From NCBI GenBank assembly GCA_029449245.1, contig JANATF010000003.1, positions 62,001-126,000 on the forward strand: DNA of 64,000 nucleotides, read 5' to 3'. A program made the translations under genes and the position numbers. This DNA is from Mortierella alpina (taxonomy: Eukaryota; Mortierellomycota; Mortierellomycetes; Mortierellales; Mortierellaceae). A model generated the notes under the pieces. It was not told the DNA's origin, made no database searches, and saw nothing but the letters and a program-made list of their open reading frames with translations. Shown here piece by piece: positions 43,722 to 57,606 of this stretch; within the stretch, counting starts at the first letter, position 1; each line of letters begins with the position of its first letter.

Positions 43722-45567
43722 ATGGGTACTGTTGCTGTGGGAGACATCCGTTGATCTGTGGATCCATCGATCCAGCATCCTTGCTAACCATCGAGTGTAT
43801 CATCTATCCATCTGTCTCCCTTTCTATCGATTGCCCAACCCACCACCGCGCCATCAACTCAAACCGCCATCGACAACGCTTGTCTTCTGGAAACCGGGAT
43901 CTACTCCATGTTGCTCGTTTCTGGATCTGGACTCAAATCATCCACCTTTGCTTGAACACGAAATGACTGATCCTCTTTTCAATGGCGAACCTGACATCTT
44001 CGACTCTTGTCCAACCCTGATCGTTCTCGGAAATCAACACTGGATCCTTTCGCAACTGGGAACCATCTGTCTCTTTTTTTCCTGGGGGAAAATTTTTCGT
44101 CCAACCGCCCTGATCAATCAACCACTTGACGATCTACAAACTCATCGCACACACCCAACAATATCTCCTCGGATCCGCCCTTGTAGCCGTTGGAAAGAAT
44201 AAGTAAGGGTCTTGTCTGATTGAACACTGGACCCACGGAAGTCTGTGATCTTGCTTCGAGATTCAGTCCATTAACATCTGCTTTGTTTTTCTCTCTCCCT
44301 TCAGGCGTCTCTCGAAAGGCAAGAAGGGTCTTAAGAAGAAGGTGTAAAGTATCGTTTCATGAACTCCTCCACCATGACAGAAAACAGGATGCCCAAGAAA
44401 CGATAACGGCTTTTTGAGACAGCACACAACATCAAAGGAAGAGGATTGTAGATTCGCAGGACCATTCTTTCATGCCAGCACTCCACCCCAATCCGGGCGC
44501 ATCTCTTATGTTACATGACTCTAGCGTCACTGCGTTTGAGATTAGAAGGACTTTCGTCTTGTTGATAAGGAGGCTTATGCACCTTGCAAGAGGAAGCGGA
44601 CATATCGACTTGGAGCAGACACCCACGACAAGGAGCAACTCCATGTACCTGGTGCATCATTTTACTGCCGTGTACGGTCTTTCGCATCGTGATGACTCTT
44701 CACAAACCTGTTTTCATCAGAAAGTGCCCTCCAGGATCCAGCAGAGCAAACGGAGACAACTGGACTTGAACACAAACGAGAGAAAACGCGACCGCAAATC
44801 TGTCAAGAGCGCCGTGTTGATAAATTATTTTTGATTTTCTCAACAATAGCGTTGACCCCTTCACCCGCAAGGACTGGTACGATATCAAGGCTCCTTCCAC
44901 CTTTGACGTCCGCCAGGTCGGCAAGACCCTTGTCAACCGCACCCAGGGTATGAAGAACGCCAACGACGCCTTGAAGGGCCGTGTTCTCGAGGTCTCCCTC
45001 GCTGACTTGAACAAGAACGAAGAGTACTCCTTCCGCAAGGTCAAGCTGAGAGTCGATGAGGTCCAGGGCAAGAACTGCCTCACCAACTTCCACGGTATGG
45101 ACATGACCTCGGACAAGCTCCGCTCCATGGTCCGCAAGTGGCAGTCCATCATCGAGGCCCACGTCGATGTCAAGACCACCGATGGTTACTTGCTCCGCCT
45201 CTTCGCTGTCGCCTTCACTAAGAAGGGTGTCAACCAGGTCAAGAAGACCACCTACGCTCAGTCTGCCCAGATCCGTCAGATCCGCAAGAAGATGTTCGAG
45301 ATCATGATTGCTCAGGCCACCTCCTGCGACTTGAAGGAGCTCGTCCACAAGTTCATCCCCGAGGTCATCGGAAACGAGATTGAGAAGTCTTGCAAGTCGA
45401 TCTACCCCCTCCGTGATGTCTTCATCCGCAAGGTCAAGATCCTCAAGGCCCCCAAGTTCGATCTTGGCAAGCTCCTCGAGCTCCACTCTGGTGCTGACCA
45501 CGAGACCGGTGCCAAGGTTGAGCGCAGCAAGGACTTCAAGGAGCCCTCCGTTCTCGCTGAGGTTTAA
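43722..45567 (+). CDS. RPS1: 40S ribosomal protein eS1 (Rps1/S3A)
   Basis: Four exons are inferred: 43722..43725 (ATGG only), 44187..44202 (16 nt), 44305..44343 (39 nt) and 44850..45567. Joined, they read [19 protein letters not shown] then [16 protein letters not shown], the universal eS1 N-terminus, and total 258 residues, as expected (yeast 255). The long exon carries [29 protein letters not shown] and [16 protein letters not shown]. The protein sits on the small-subunit platform near the mRNA exit. Codon use is extremely biased to C-ending codons, a sign of very high expression. An AATAAA-like signal lies at about 45599. Confidence 0.95.
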
Positions 45568-46292
45568 AAAGCCCATTTTTTTCGGACCGCTGGCGTGAAA
45601 TAAATGAAAACCACTTGTTATCTTTTGAGATAACGGCCATTTTTTTTTTTTGCTGTGTGTGTTCCTTTTGACGACGATGGTCAATGAGCTACTGGGCGGG
45701 TGTTGGGCCTCGTGTTCGCACATGCTAGTCCCACAGATTTGAGAAGGAAATTGTGTTTATGCCCTGCGGCATGAAAGCTGAGAGAGCGTTGCACACAGAC
45801 CGTGCCACTGCCAACATTGTTTTCCCATGTTGTTGTCAACCATATGTTGGAACATGATACCTTGTACAGCATAGAAGATACGGCCTTGCGCAAACAAAAT
45901 ACAGAGACCGCGGAGGAGACCAACATACGGTAGGGTGCCGAGGTGCATATGATCGAAAAGTACCGTGTCAACAACACCCGAGAGCCCTCTCAGGCACCCA
46001 AGACACGGCAGGAGTGTCGTCCTGTGTCACGGCAGCACACATTGCATGTGTCTTTTTGTCGTACCTGTCAGCGGCTGGCTCACGTTGATGCTCAACGTCG
46101 TGTCTTAACCTTCTCTCCCTTGCTCGTCCATCTTTCCACCTTCTTGTCTTTTTTCCCTCTTTCATTCCCAGTATTCATTCCACTTTAGTCTTGCTTCGAG
46201 TCCCATCTCTCCTTTGTCATTGCACACAGTTCACTCACTCGGTGCCATTTCGCCCAAAAAAAAATCACACTTCTCATCTCACCACTGCAACC
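45568..46292. other. Intergenic, eS1 to monoacylglycerol lipase
   Basis: The eS1 3' UTR occupies the left part, with T-runs at 45640-45652. A pyrimidine-rich leader precedes the lipase ATG. No gene is supported between them. Confidence 0.4.
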
Positions 46293-47567
46293 ATGTCCTC
46301 TACAACTCCAGAGAAACCACGTTCCAAAGAAGAGTGGATCAAGGCCGAGGACGGACACGAGATCTTTACAAAGACCTGGTATGCTGTCGGCACACCCAGC
46401 GCCTCTGTCGTCTTTGTCCACGGACTCGGAGAGCACTGTGTTCGTAAGTGACACCTCTTGACCGGGTTTAACTTTTTCAGGAACGGATGTCGAAAAGTGC
46501 CATGGTCATAACATGCGAGGTCTTATTCTCCTTCTCCCTTCATCAGGATACGACCACGTTTTCGAAGAGTTCAACAAGGCCGGCTTCCAGGTCTCGGCCT
46601 TTGACCAGCGCGGATTCGGAAAAACTGGTAAGATGTCGAAGGGCGTAAAAGAGCCGTGTTACCGCGTCTGCTTTTGGGATTCACCATCGCCAACCCCTCC
46701 CACTCAACCTGTCTAAATGTTCCCCACCCTCATTTTTCAGGTAAAAAGACCAACACTCTGGGTCGCTCGGGTGGGTATGCCAAAGCCATTCCCGATATCA
46801 CAGCCGCACTCCAGCGTGGAGAGATTGAAGGCCTGCCGTTGTTTCTCATGGGACACTCCTATGTAAGTCCAAACAAACACATAAAAAAAACAAATCGTTT
46901 GTCTTCTCCGCGGGCTAGACCCCTCCCACCTTAACACCTTCGCGCCTTTTTTTTCCGTCCGATTTTTTTTCTCTAGGGCGGAGGGTTGGTCCTCAACTAC
47001 GACTGCATCGGACCTCTGCGCACCAAGCTGTCTGGTCTGATCGCATCGGCGCCTCTCGTCCTGCCATCCGCTCCAACGCGTCCCAACAGGCTGTCCGTGT
47101 CCTTGGGCGGAGCCGTCTCCAAGGTGCTGCCTTCGCTCAAGATCCCCGTCAACCTCTCGTCCAAGTTTATTTCCCGTGACGCCGAGCAGGTGGCCAAGTA
47201 CAACCAGGATCCATTGATCCATGGATGGGGCACCACCAAGGGTCTCTTTGACATGTTGACCAACGGTGAACTGTTGCTCACCACCCGCTACAAGGACATT
47301 AGTCCCGACGTGCCCCTTCTGATCTGCCACGGTTCCAAGGACGGTTTGACGGATTTCGAGGCTAGTAAAGCCTTCTTTGACAAGGTCCAGGTCAAGGACA
47401 AGGAGTACAAGGTCTACGAGGACCATTACCATGAACTGCATAACGAGCCAGAGGAGGATCGCAAGGCCGTCATTGAATACTACATTCAGTGGATCCGTGC
47501 TCGTTTGCCTGCGCCTGCTGCTGCTGTTGCTGCTGCTGCCACACCAGAGTCTACCTCTGCACAATAG
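46293..47567 (+). CDS. YJU3: Monoacylglycerol lipase (alpha/beta hydrolase, Yju3/MGLL type)
   Basis: Four exons, 46293..46443, 46547..46627, 46741..46862 and 46977..47567, encode 314 residues. The oxyanion segment is FVHGLGEHCVRYDHVF, the nucleophile motif GHSYGGG (usually GHSMGG in MGLL) with Ser about 117, the Asp lies in CHGSKDGLTD and the His in YHELHNEPEED. The cap helices lie between. The tail is Ala-rich (PAPAAAVAAAATP). The enzyme frees fatty acid and glycerol from monoacylglycerol, the last step after TAG lipases such as the patatin enzyme coded 10 kb upstream. No transmembrane segment is seen. Confidence 0.93.
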
Positions 47568-47768
47568 TTGACACACACCCCACTTCCTTACCGTAATAAT
47601 AATATCAAAACCCATCCCTCATCAAGTCTTCTATGGTGCATATGTATTCGCCCGAGCTGTATTATTTTGCTAGATATTAAGGTCTTTTCCTACGCGATTG
47701 ATAATTTTGTATAGTGTGGTAGAGTGAAGAGGTATAAGATGAAAACAGTTCAAACCTGTGGAAACAGC

Positions 47769-50700
47769 TCAGACTGGAGGGGGCACTTCGCGGCTGCTAT
47801 AGGGCTGCTGCTGATGCTGCTGCTGACGCTGGGATAGATTAGGCGTGGACGAAAATGTCATTGCGGAAAAGAACAGCGATGCAGAGGGTGCACGCTTGGA
47901 TGCAATAAAGCTGTGTCCAAGTGGCCATTGTCCATGCTTGTGGTGAGGCAGAGGGGGCTGCTGCTGCTGCTGCTGCTGATCCTGCTGTGCTAGCAACTCT
48001 GCCATCGACGGCTCATCCTCTGTTCCGCCATCCACACTCAGATCCACTGTTGAGATTGACGCCCGAGGTGTGGTTTCACCTTTAGTGGGACTTGCTGGGC
48101 TGGGGGACATGGTGGGCGAGGCTTGATGCTGGTCCTTGATTTCATCCTTCATTACATTGTGTTTAAAGTAGGCTGCAGACATCCGGATACTCTTTGTCAG
48201 ACTGGCTTTGACTTTTTGAGTGCGACTGGGACCATGACTGCTGGCACTATGTGAGCTCAAGGTGCTGTTCGCATTGGTCGTGTTGGTAACACTGGCGGCC
48301 TCTGCGAACGTTCTAGCGGTGGGTGGTGGAGAAACTGCAAAACTGGTATTGCTGCTATTATTGCTGGTTGCATGGGGTCCATGAGATGACGCCGTATGGG
48401 AAGCCATTGGGTGCAGAAGTGAAAGGTCGCCCGATTTGCGTGCTTGCGCTTTTGCAGCCGCCTTGTCCTTGTCCTTGTCCTTGCCTGAGGAAGGGGCCTT
48501 CATGGTCGAAAATAATGTCGAGCTGATTCCCACATCACTCTCTCGGCGCTTCTGGAACAATGCGGAGATGTCTTGGTTTGCCGTATTTGCGCTCCGAGGC
48601 GAATTAGTCCGCGCATCAAAATTCATGCCCGGGGACGGAGTACTGGATGCTGAGCTCATAGTGACCAGCGTATCTGACGGTGAGCCAGGTGTAGCGTTGG
48701 TAGTTATAGCGGTGGTAGCGCGGGCACGCGGAGAAAGTGTTAGCATGCTGATAAGTCCTGTGGTCATTGAGGGCGACGGACTCGTCCCGCTGATGCTACG
48801 GCGGTCCAGTTGAGCGCTAGAGCGAGGACTGCTAACATCGTCACTTTGAGACGCAGACTGGCTACCAAACGTCGTGGAGTTGTTGGTGGTAGGTACTGGT
48901 GATGATGACGAGGATGCCGAAGGGGTTGGCAAGACGTCACCACGAGCGATTCCCTTAGCTCGCAGATACTCCATAGCCGATACTCCTCCCTCGCCTCGTA
49001 ACTCGACAATCTGACCAACACTCCGTCTGTTAATGCTCCTGTCGCTGGCACCCGTTGCACCCTCTGCTGATTCCCAACTGCTGACGGATGCTCCGCTGGA
49101 CGAAATGCCACCGGTACTGGCCGTGCTTGTTCCTGCGGATAATCGTGATCCGATCGAGCTTGATGGCTGCAAAGGTGCATCGCGCTCAATGAGACCCTGG
49201 GACGGCTCCTCTGGTCGCGCATTCGGAGTTGCTTGACGCGCGCTCGGCAGAGCTGGGGTACTCGCGCCTTCGCTACTCTGGGCTGTAGTGGTTGTAGTGG
49301 ATGTAGTTGCTGCACCAGTACCATTCAAGAGCTTTACCTCCATGCTCGCATTACTCGCAGCCCCGTTTTGCATCAGGAATTCTGCGAGTGGGTATACCTC
49401 GAACCGCTCATCAAAACTGAAAGGAACCCCATGACGAAGGGCGATCAGGAGTGGCGACGTCTGCATCACCATGACGGATGAAATAGGCCGCCCCCCAGCT
49501 GGTCGCGGTCGGATGTGCAGGCTCCCGGCTTGGGGATGGCGCTGTTGTTGCGGTTGCTCCTCTGGGAGGTTGGCGTCGTTTGCGAGCGTTCCAGAAGGCT
49601 GGGATGCTGCTTCCAAGACAGTAGAATCTTCTGAACGTGATACCACAAATGGACCATCGCTCAGAGCAGGCGTCTCGGCTGTGCTGGAAGCAAGCCCTGG
49701 AGCAATTGTACCGTCACTTGGTGCAGGAAGTGGAGGAGACAGTGGCGGTGAATCCGTCCGCTCTACAAAAGGGCCAGACTCATTCTCAGCATTGACTTTT
49801 TGGATAGTGTTGAGATTCGCGCCCGCCACGTAGGCCGCAATGGTGGCTGGGATGTCGTTGGAGCCTACAGCCTTAAACAGGGCTGCTGTTGCCTCTGCTA
49901 GCGCCAATCGGTTGACAAAGGCCTTTTCCACGTATTTTTTCCTAATAAATGCAACCTTGTACTCTCGAGAATCGTTGACCACGGGCTTTTTGAACACAGT
50001 CTTTGCTGGCTCATGGCCATTCTCCAGAGTTGCGGGTTCTTGAGGGGAGTCTGCCAGGTTGGCCTCCCAGACCTGGTTAGAGATGTTGTTACCAACAGAT
50101 CGTATAAACTCTACCAGATCCTTGGTGTAGGAGGTTGTGTCGAGGTTGAACGACCGCACTTTTGAGATGTGTGTTCCGAGACTTCTATGAATACCAGAGC
50201 ATTCTGACGCCACGAGATGAAAACAGAGGTAGCATCCAGGCACATGGGTTGTTAAACGCAATCCAGAAGGCAGCTAAGCGGCACGATCGTTGAACAGCCG
50301 AAATCAAAGACCATTTCTTACCGATGCAAACAAGAATACCAAGATTGATGACACACCAGTCGGGATATTTTGCCCGGCAGTCCGCGCAGCTCGCATTGGC
50401 GACATGGGAATTCCTCATAACTTGCAACAGTCGAGCTCCAAGTTGGTCGGCATCCTGCTGTGACTCTTCTGACAATTTCTGCTGCGCCGCTAGCGGATGA
50501 ATTATCTGGCCAAGCTCGTTCAAACCATCGATGGCGCCTCCGCCGCGTTTTCGTCCGACAGCTTGACCGTACTGCACTCGCTCCTGCAGTGAGGCTGGTA
50601 ACGCTGTAGACTGCAAGACTTGCTCCATGCTGGCTCGGGCCATTCCGCCAAGACCAGCCATAAGACCTTTCCCATCGGGGGTGCCAATGGTCCTGTAACT

Positions 50701-52572
50701 GTCCCTGCTCTTGTATTGTAAGCTGAGGTTCCGGCAACTGCTGGTGCCATTCAATAAACTCTGGATCGCGTTTGAAATCACGTTTATCCATGAGTTCATA
50801 TCCTCTGAACTTGTCGCTTGGTAAACCCTCCTAAATCTCGGTGTGATCACCTCAAAGCAGAACCGTCGGTCCTGGTTGCGGCAAGCGCGCACAGTGGCGA
50901 TGCGAAGGTTGATGGGTTCGTTGTGAGGTTGAGTCACTCCCTTTTTCCAATGCGAATACTCGTGAAGCTGTCCCTCAGATAGCACACACCAGTACTTGTG
51001 CCAATTGATGTTTGGCTTCTCAAGGACCGCTAGATTGTGTGGGCTTGGACGACTGGTTGCAAATAGGAAGCCCTCCTTGCGTCTGCCCAAGGCGAGCCCT
51101 GCGTCGATATCTTGATGCTCCAGATCGCGGAAGCCGCTCACACTTTGAGTGCTGGCATTGCTAGCGCTGTAGACGATGGAGGGGGCAGTTGATTCTGAGT
51201 GCACTGTGGATCGGTCAAAGACCGAATCCGTGCTCTGCCGAGGGTCTGGCAAACGCTGGTCTGGATGTGCCATTCTTGAGGATGCCTGGCTGACATCGGA
51301 TCCTGTTAATAGAATAAATAAGTGCTCTAAGTAAATGCTCCTCATTTGACACGACATTGCAAACTGTGCGTGCGCGCGCCCCCCACCCCCACAGCAAGGT
51401 CCCTGCCTATAGTCACTCTTACCTGTGGAGCTCATTACTGACTGAGTCAACACCGAAGGCGGAGTGCTCTTTGTGTACACGCTAGACTGGTCCAACCTGA
51501 TACCAGTGCCATAAAAGCGACTCTGAGTCTTCCTCATCGGTATTTGGCGCTCCTTGTTGCTGCTGACAATGGTGTCTACATCCGGTTTCAACTCCTCCGC
51601 GATCGCGCCTAAATCTGTAACGTACTGACAGTGCTTTTCTGTGTAGCTGGTGAGGTGAGAGAACAGCTCCTCGCCTTTGTTACCGCCAGCTCTCATATCC
51701 TGCAAGAATGTCCAGTATTCGAAACGCTTGCGCTCAAACTGACGCCTCTTTTTGTCATGCTTCGCGTCAGCATCGGCCTTCTTCTGAGGATTGTCCTGTT
51801 TCATGCCCATGTAGCGTCCCAAGAAGCTGTAGTACTCCTTGCTCTCCTCTTCGAAGGCCCTACGATGGAGCTCTGCAGCTTTGATGTCGACACCGTAGAA
51901 TGAGGAGAACGGTTCTATGAGGAGCTCTCGCATGTGCTGTGAGAGCATTTCTGCGCGCTCAGTGAGGTCTTGTGACATGGGCCTCCAGTACAAATCCACG
52001 AGTGGTTCTGCTGGCTTTAGGCTGTCCAGCTCTCTAACAAATGCATCCTCCGCAGCGACCCATGCTTTGCGAGTCTCCACTACAGCCTGTGCAGCCTTCA
52101 GTATCCGTTTCGTCACAGCCCTCATAGCTCTAATATGGTTCTCGCACTCCACAACTGTCGCCCGGAAAAGTGGACCATCCTCACTGTCGTTTGCAAGGGG
52201 TATCGAGGGTGGTGCGTGGATAATATTGCGTGGCTCTGCTGATGGGTCCTCGGAATCCATGCTATTCCCTTTTGCTGCCTCGGGGAGGCTTGGCATCGAA
52301 TGATGAGTGGCGGGGAACGCTGGGAACTTGTTCCAAAACGATGGAGTGCGGCCTGCGTTCGCACCCTTCTCAGGAGTGGATGTCCGTCTCCAGTGCTTCG
52401 CGTTCCATCCCGAGTGTGGTTGTAAAGTAGATGGAAACCGTACTCCTATAGGTCCCCTAGACCCGGGAACCACTATCGGAGCGCCAAATAATGAGTGAGG
52501 TCTCCAAGACTCAAGGGCATTTCAAAGTGAGAACGTGATACTCTGGATCGAGTTGACCTACATTGAATCCAT
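47769..52572 (-). CDS. BAR-PH-ArfGAP protein (ACAP/Csx2 type)
   Basis: Four exons are proposed: 52572..52562 (tentative start), 52501..51423, 51302..50322 and 50203..47769, giving about 1,501 residues. A helical BAR region (about residues 110-320) includes CENHIRAMRAVTKRILKAAQ and YYSFLGRYMGM. The PH domain runs from RKEGFLFATSRP through INWHKYWCVLSEGQLHEYSHW to MNSWINVISNAIQSLL. The ArfGAP zinc finger is CADC, 16 residues, then CIEC after an intron, followed by SGIHRSLGTHISKVRSFNLD; the arginine finger is in HRSLG. It would bend or sense membranes and switch off Arf. The last 700 residues are Ser/Thr/Pro-rich with poly-Gln runs. The 5' end is uncertain: the frame is open from about 52509, and the first ATG inside it is at 52296. 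Confidence 0.88.
47958..47990 (-). repeat. CAG/CTG trinucleotide run encoding poly-Gln
   Basis: Repeated CTG on the plus strand encodes a Gln run (DQQQQQQQPPL-like) in the ArfGAP tail. A second, interrupted run lies at about 47806-47830. Confidence 0.85.
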
Positions 52573-52647
52573 AATGAAAACATGGCTAGGACTTCCAGAA
52601 CACCGGTCGACAAGTTTCTAGACAGAAACTAGCAGTGTGGTATCAAG

Positions 52648-53807
52648 TTAGTTTCCATCGTAGCAGTAACATCCTGAGGACAGAGCTGGAGCAAGAGGAC
52701 GGTGCATGCTTACAGCAAAGACCGCTTTGTGGCTTTGGGTCCTGATCTCTGCATCGTCTTCCTCATGGTAGTTCCATTCCCACGTGCGCTTGTATTTTCC
52801 AGGCTGATCCATATCTGGGGTCGAAACCACTTTTATCGCAGTAATGGACCCCGGGTTCTCTGCCAGCTAAATTCATGACGGCAAAGAGGGTGGTGAGTGA
52901 GAGAGGTCGTCGCTGCACTGCGTGATTCCCCCTGCATTACAAAATAGTAAAAGTTCGTTGAGAATAAAAGTCGTTTTACCTGCTGCTGGAATGCAGACTC
53001 ACCACAGAGGTCGTGCATAGCCTGCTCCGATCTTGTCTCTGCAAAGTAAATCGTGGGAGCGTAAATAAGGGTCAAAGGTGCATCCTCAGGGGCTGCAATA
53101 CTAGCCCCTGAAGTGCTTGTGTCTGTCCTTGTATCCGACCACGAGCCTGGCCTTAGTCCTGTTCCCGTGTCTATACTCGTGATCACGCTCTGTTTGTCTG
53201 CTGCTGTTATCGATGGTACCTTTGCTGTACCACGATCGTTCTCATCTGAATTCATATGCTCGGGAAAAGGAGGCTCGATGGCTTTGGCGTCTTTGTCATC
53301 GATATCGCTATCGATGTTGGTATGGGTATCGGTGTGGGTATTGGTACTGGCACGGTCGTCTTCGTTGTCGTCTTCGTTGTCGTCCTCGTCATCTTCGTCC
53401 TCGTCGTCGTCGTGCTCGACCTCCGTGTGGGGAAGAACATACTGCTCTGGGCTCTCGTGCCGATCCTGTTCATGATCAAGTCCGTGCTCTCTGTCGTGGT
53501 GAATTAGATTTCGCGCCGTTGCTCCGTTTCCTGGTTCTTGGTCCAGCTGCTCGTTGTCTGGCTGAAGTTGCAGTTGCGGCTGGATAGAGTCTAGTATATC
53601 GCCTGCGAGGTCAAACGACAGCCTCAGACCCTCCCTAGCCTTGACTTTGAGCAGCATCCGTGACGGGTCCTTGCTCGAGCCTGATAAGCTTGACAATGAA
53701 TGTCTTGGACGTGATTCAGGGTCACGAATGTAATCCGGCTGGGGTTGGTCTTGCGCGGCACCTGGGTGTTGGATCGAGATGGCCGAAGACACCGGGTCGA
53801 CGACCAT
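52648..53807 (-). CDS. Unrecognised protein with acidic repeat and conserved-looking C-terminal domain
   Basis: Two exons, 53807..52980 and 52866..52648, give 348 residues if the last exon reads to its stop. The N-terminal half is low complexity, with an acidic run (DDDEDEDDEDDNEDD) and His/Thr/Asp repeats. After residue 235 the sequence becomes globular: LTLIYAPTIYFAETRSEQ, HDLCGESAFQQQ, AENPGSITAIKVV, then MDQPGKYKRTWEWNYHEED and EIRTQSHKAVFA. The exon join is clean (CAG donor, phase 0). I recognise no family. A strong donor follows AVFA (GTAAGC at about 52713), so the gene may continue by splicing, possibly into the ArfGAP frame 140-210 bp downstream, which would make one fused gene. That point is open. 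Confidence 0.6.
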
Positions 53808-54857
53808 GGTGACTACCGGCGAAGCCGTAACATCATGCACTGCGACTCTGGACACGGCGACTGCACAAGCAGAGCAGCAAAAAATGAGCGCGGAGAAGAA
53901 GAGGTCAGTCAACGGCAGCTTATTTCTGGAATGTGCGACTGCAAGACTGCAACATGTGCTTGGACTCGCCAACGTTACATTGGGTCGGATTGGGCATGAG
54001 CATGGCGGAGGGTGTGTGGACTGTCATGCTGGGCTGCTGATGCGCGGGATGTGGCCAGCAGGCGTGTGCCAGGGTTCTCCTCTACGAGGGGGAGAGCCTC
54101 TCGTCTTTGGCCGCGCTCGCGTTCTCTGTTGGCGAGCCCGTGTCTTTGTTTGGAGTCCTGTGCTCTGCTGCTGAGCGCGGCTAGCGTGTGGCGAGCGAGT
54201 CGAGAGTGAGGGTGCGCGGACAGACGATGCCGCTGCGGTGGGGAGTGCGAATGGGCAGAGGGATGGCGAGGTGGCAGGCAACGGAATCAGAGGCAGAAGG
54301 AGCGCATATGTGCATGTGGGACACGGTATGTGGACAAAGGGAAAAACAACGAAAGGACAAAAGGACGAGAAAAAGAAAAAAAAGGAGACACGACGGGAAA
54401 CGGGGAGGGGCAAAAAAGGACATCATGCCCATATCGTTTGCAGGCACTCTAATACGCTGTCCTTTTCTCTCTCTCTCTCTCTCTCTTCATCCTTCTCTCT
54501 CTCTTCGGTCACTCTCACTCTCACTCTCGTCTCTTCTTTCAGGGCACAATGACCCGTCGCGCCCGCACACATGCACTTGCTGCCGCGCGCGTATTGGGCC
54601 AGGCTCACGCTCGCGACGCGGCCCATGCCCAGGGAGCGGAAGACGATCTCCCTAGCTCCCTCCCCTCTTGCTCCTACTCTTCCCAGGGCAGGTCATCCCA
54701 GCACACCGTGCGATAACACGGCTATTTACATATTGGCATAGTCGTACCGCGTTACGAGTGACAGAGCAGAGTCGAGGAAGGCATGGAAACGATTTCAAAA
54801 GGGGTCAAAGAGAAACATGCACTGGCGTATATTTCAATAGTGGTACATAGTAGGTGC
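53808..54857. other. Intergenic region, 1.05 kb
   Basis: The upstream region of the acidic-protein gene and the 3' end of the WDR33 gene meet here. It holds a CT-rich microsatellite stretch at 54463-54530. No gene is supported; open frames here have biased, low-complexity composition. Confidence 0.4.
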
Positions 54858-57395
<2,538 letters not shown>

Positions 57396-57606
57396 GGGCG
57401 GGTCCGTCGTTCCAAGTGGTTATGGATGGAATGAAGTGAAGAAGGTGAAGTGACTCTTTTTTGCAGGTCTTGAATTTGAACTGGTCGCGCGCGCTGTTGC
57501 ACAAAGACGTGCATATTTCAGTTTGCGCGCCTCACTTCAACATTATCCTGCTGCTCTTCATTCACATCACACGCGGACCACATCCACCTTCCACCAGAGG
57601 CTCAGA
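57396..57606. promoter_or_regulatory. Short divergent promoter, WDR33 and HeH protein genes
   Basis: Only 211 bp separate the start codons of two nuclear-function genes, so a shared bidirectional promoter is likely. No TATA box was recognised. Confidence 0.6.

Noticed and set aside
44695-44849. Box C-like GTGATGA in eS1 intron 3
   Set aside because: No CTGA box D follows within the intron, so a C/D snoRNA is not supported.
44803-45723. 306-codon minus-strand frame opposite the eS1 long exon
   Set aside because: It is a shadow produced by extreme C-ending codon bias of the eS1 gene; its Leu/Asp-rich text matches nothing and eS1 on the plus strand is certain.
46737-47615. 292-codon minus-strand frame opposite the monoacylglycerol lipase
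   Set aside because: Antisense shadow of a strongly biased coding exon; the lipase catalytic motifs are on the plus strand.
53113-53587. Ser/Val-rich frames opposite the acidic repeat of the 52.6-53.8 kb gene
   Set aside because: They are antisense readings of GAC/GAT-rich acidic codons.
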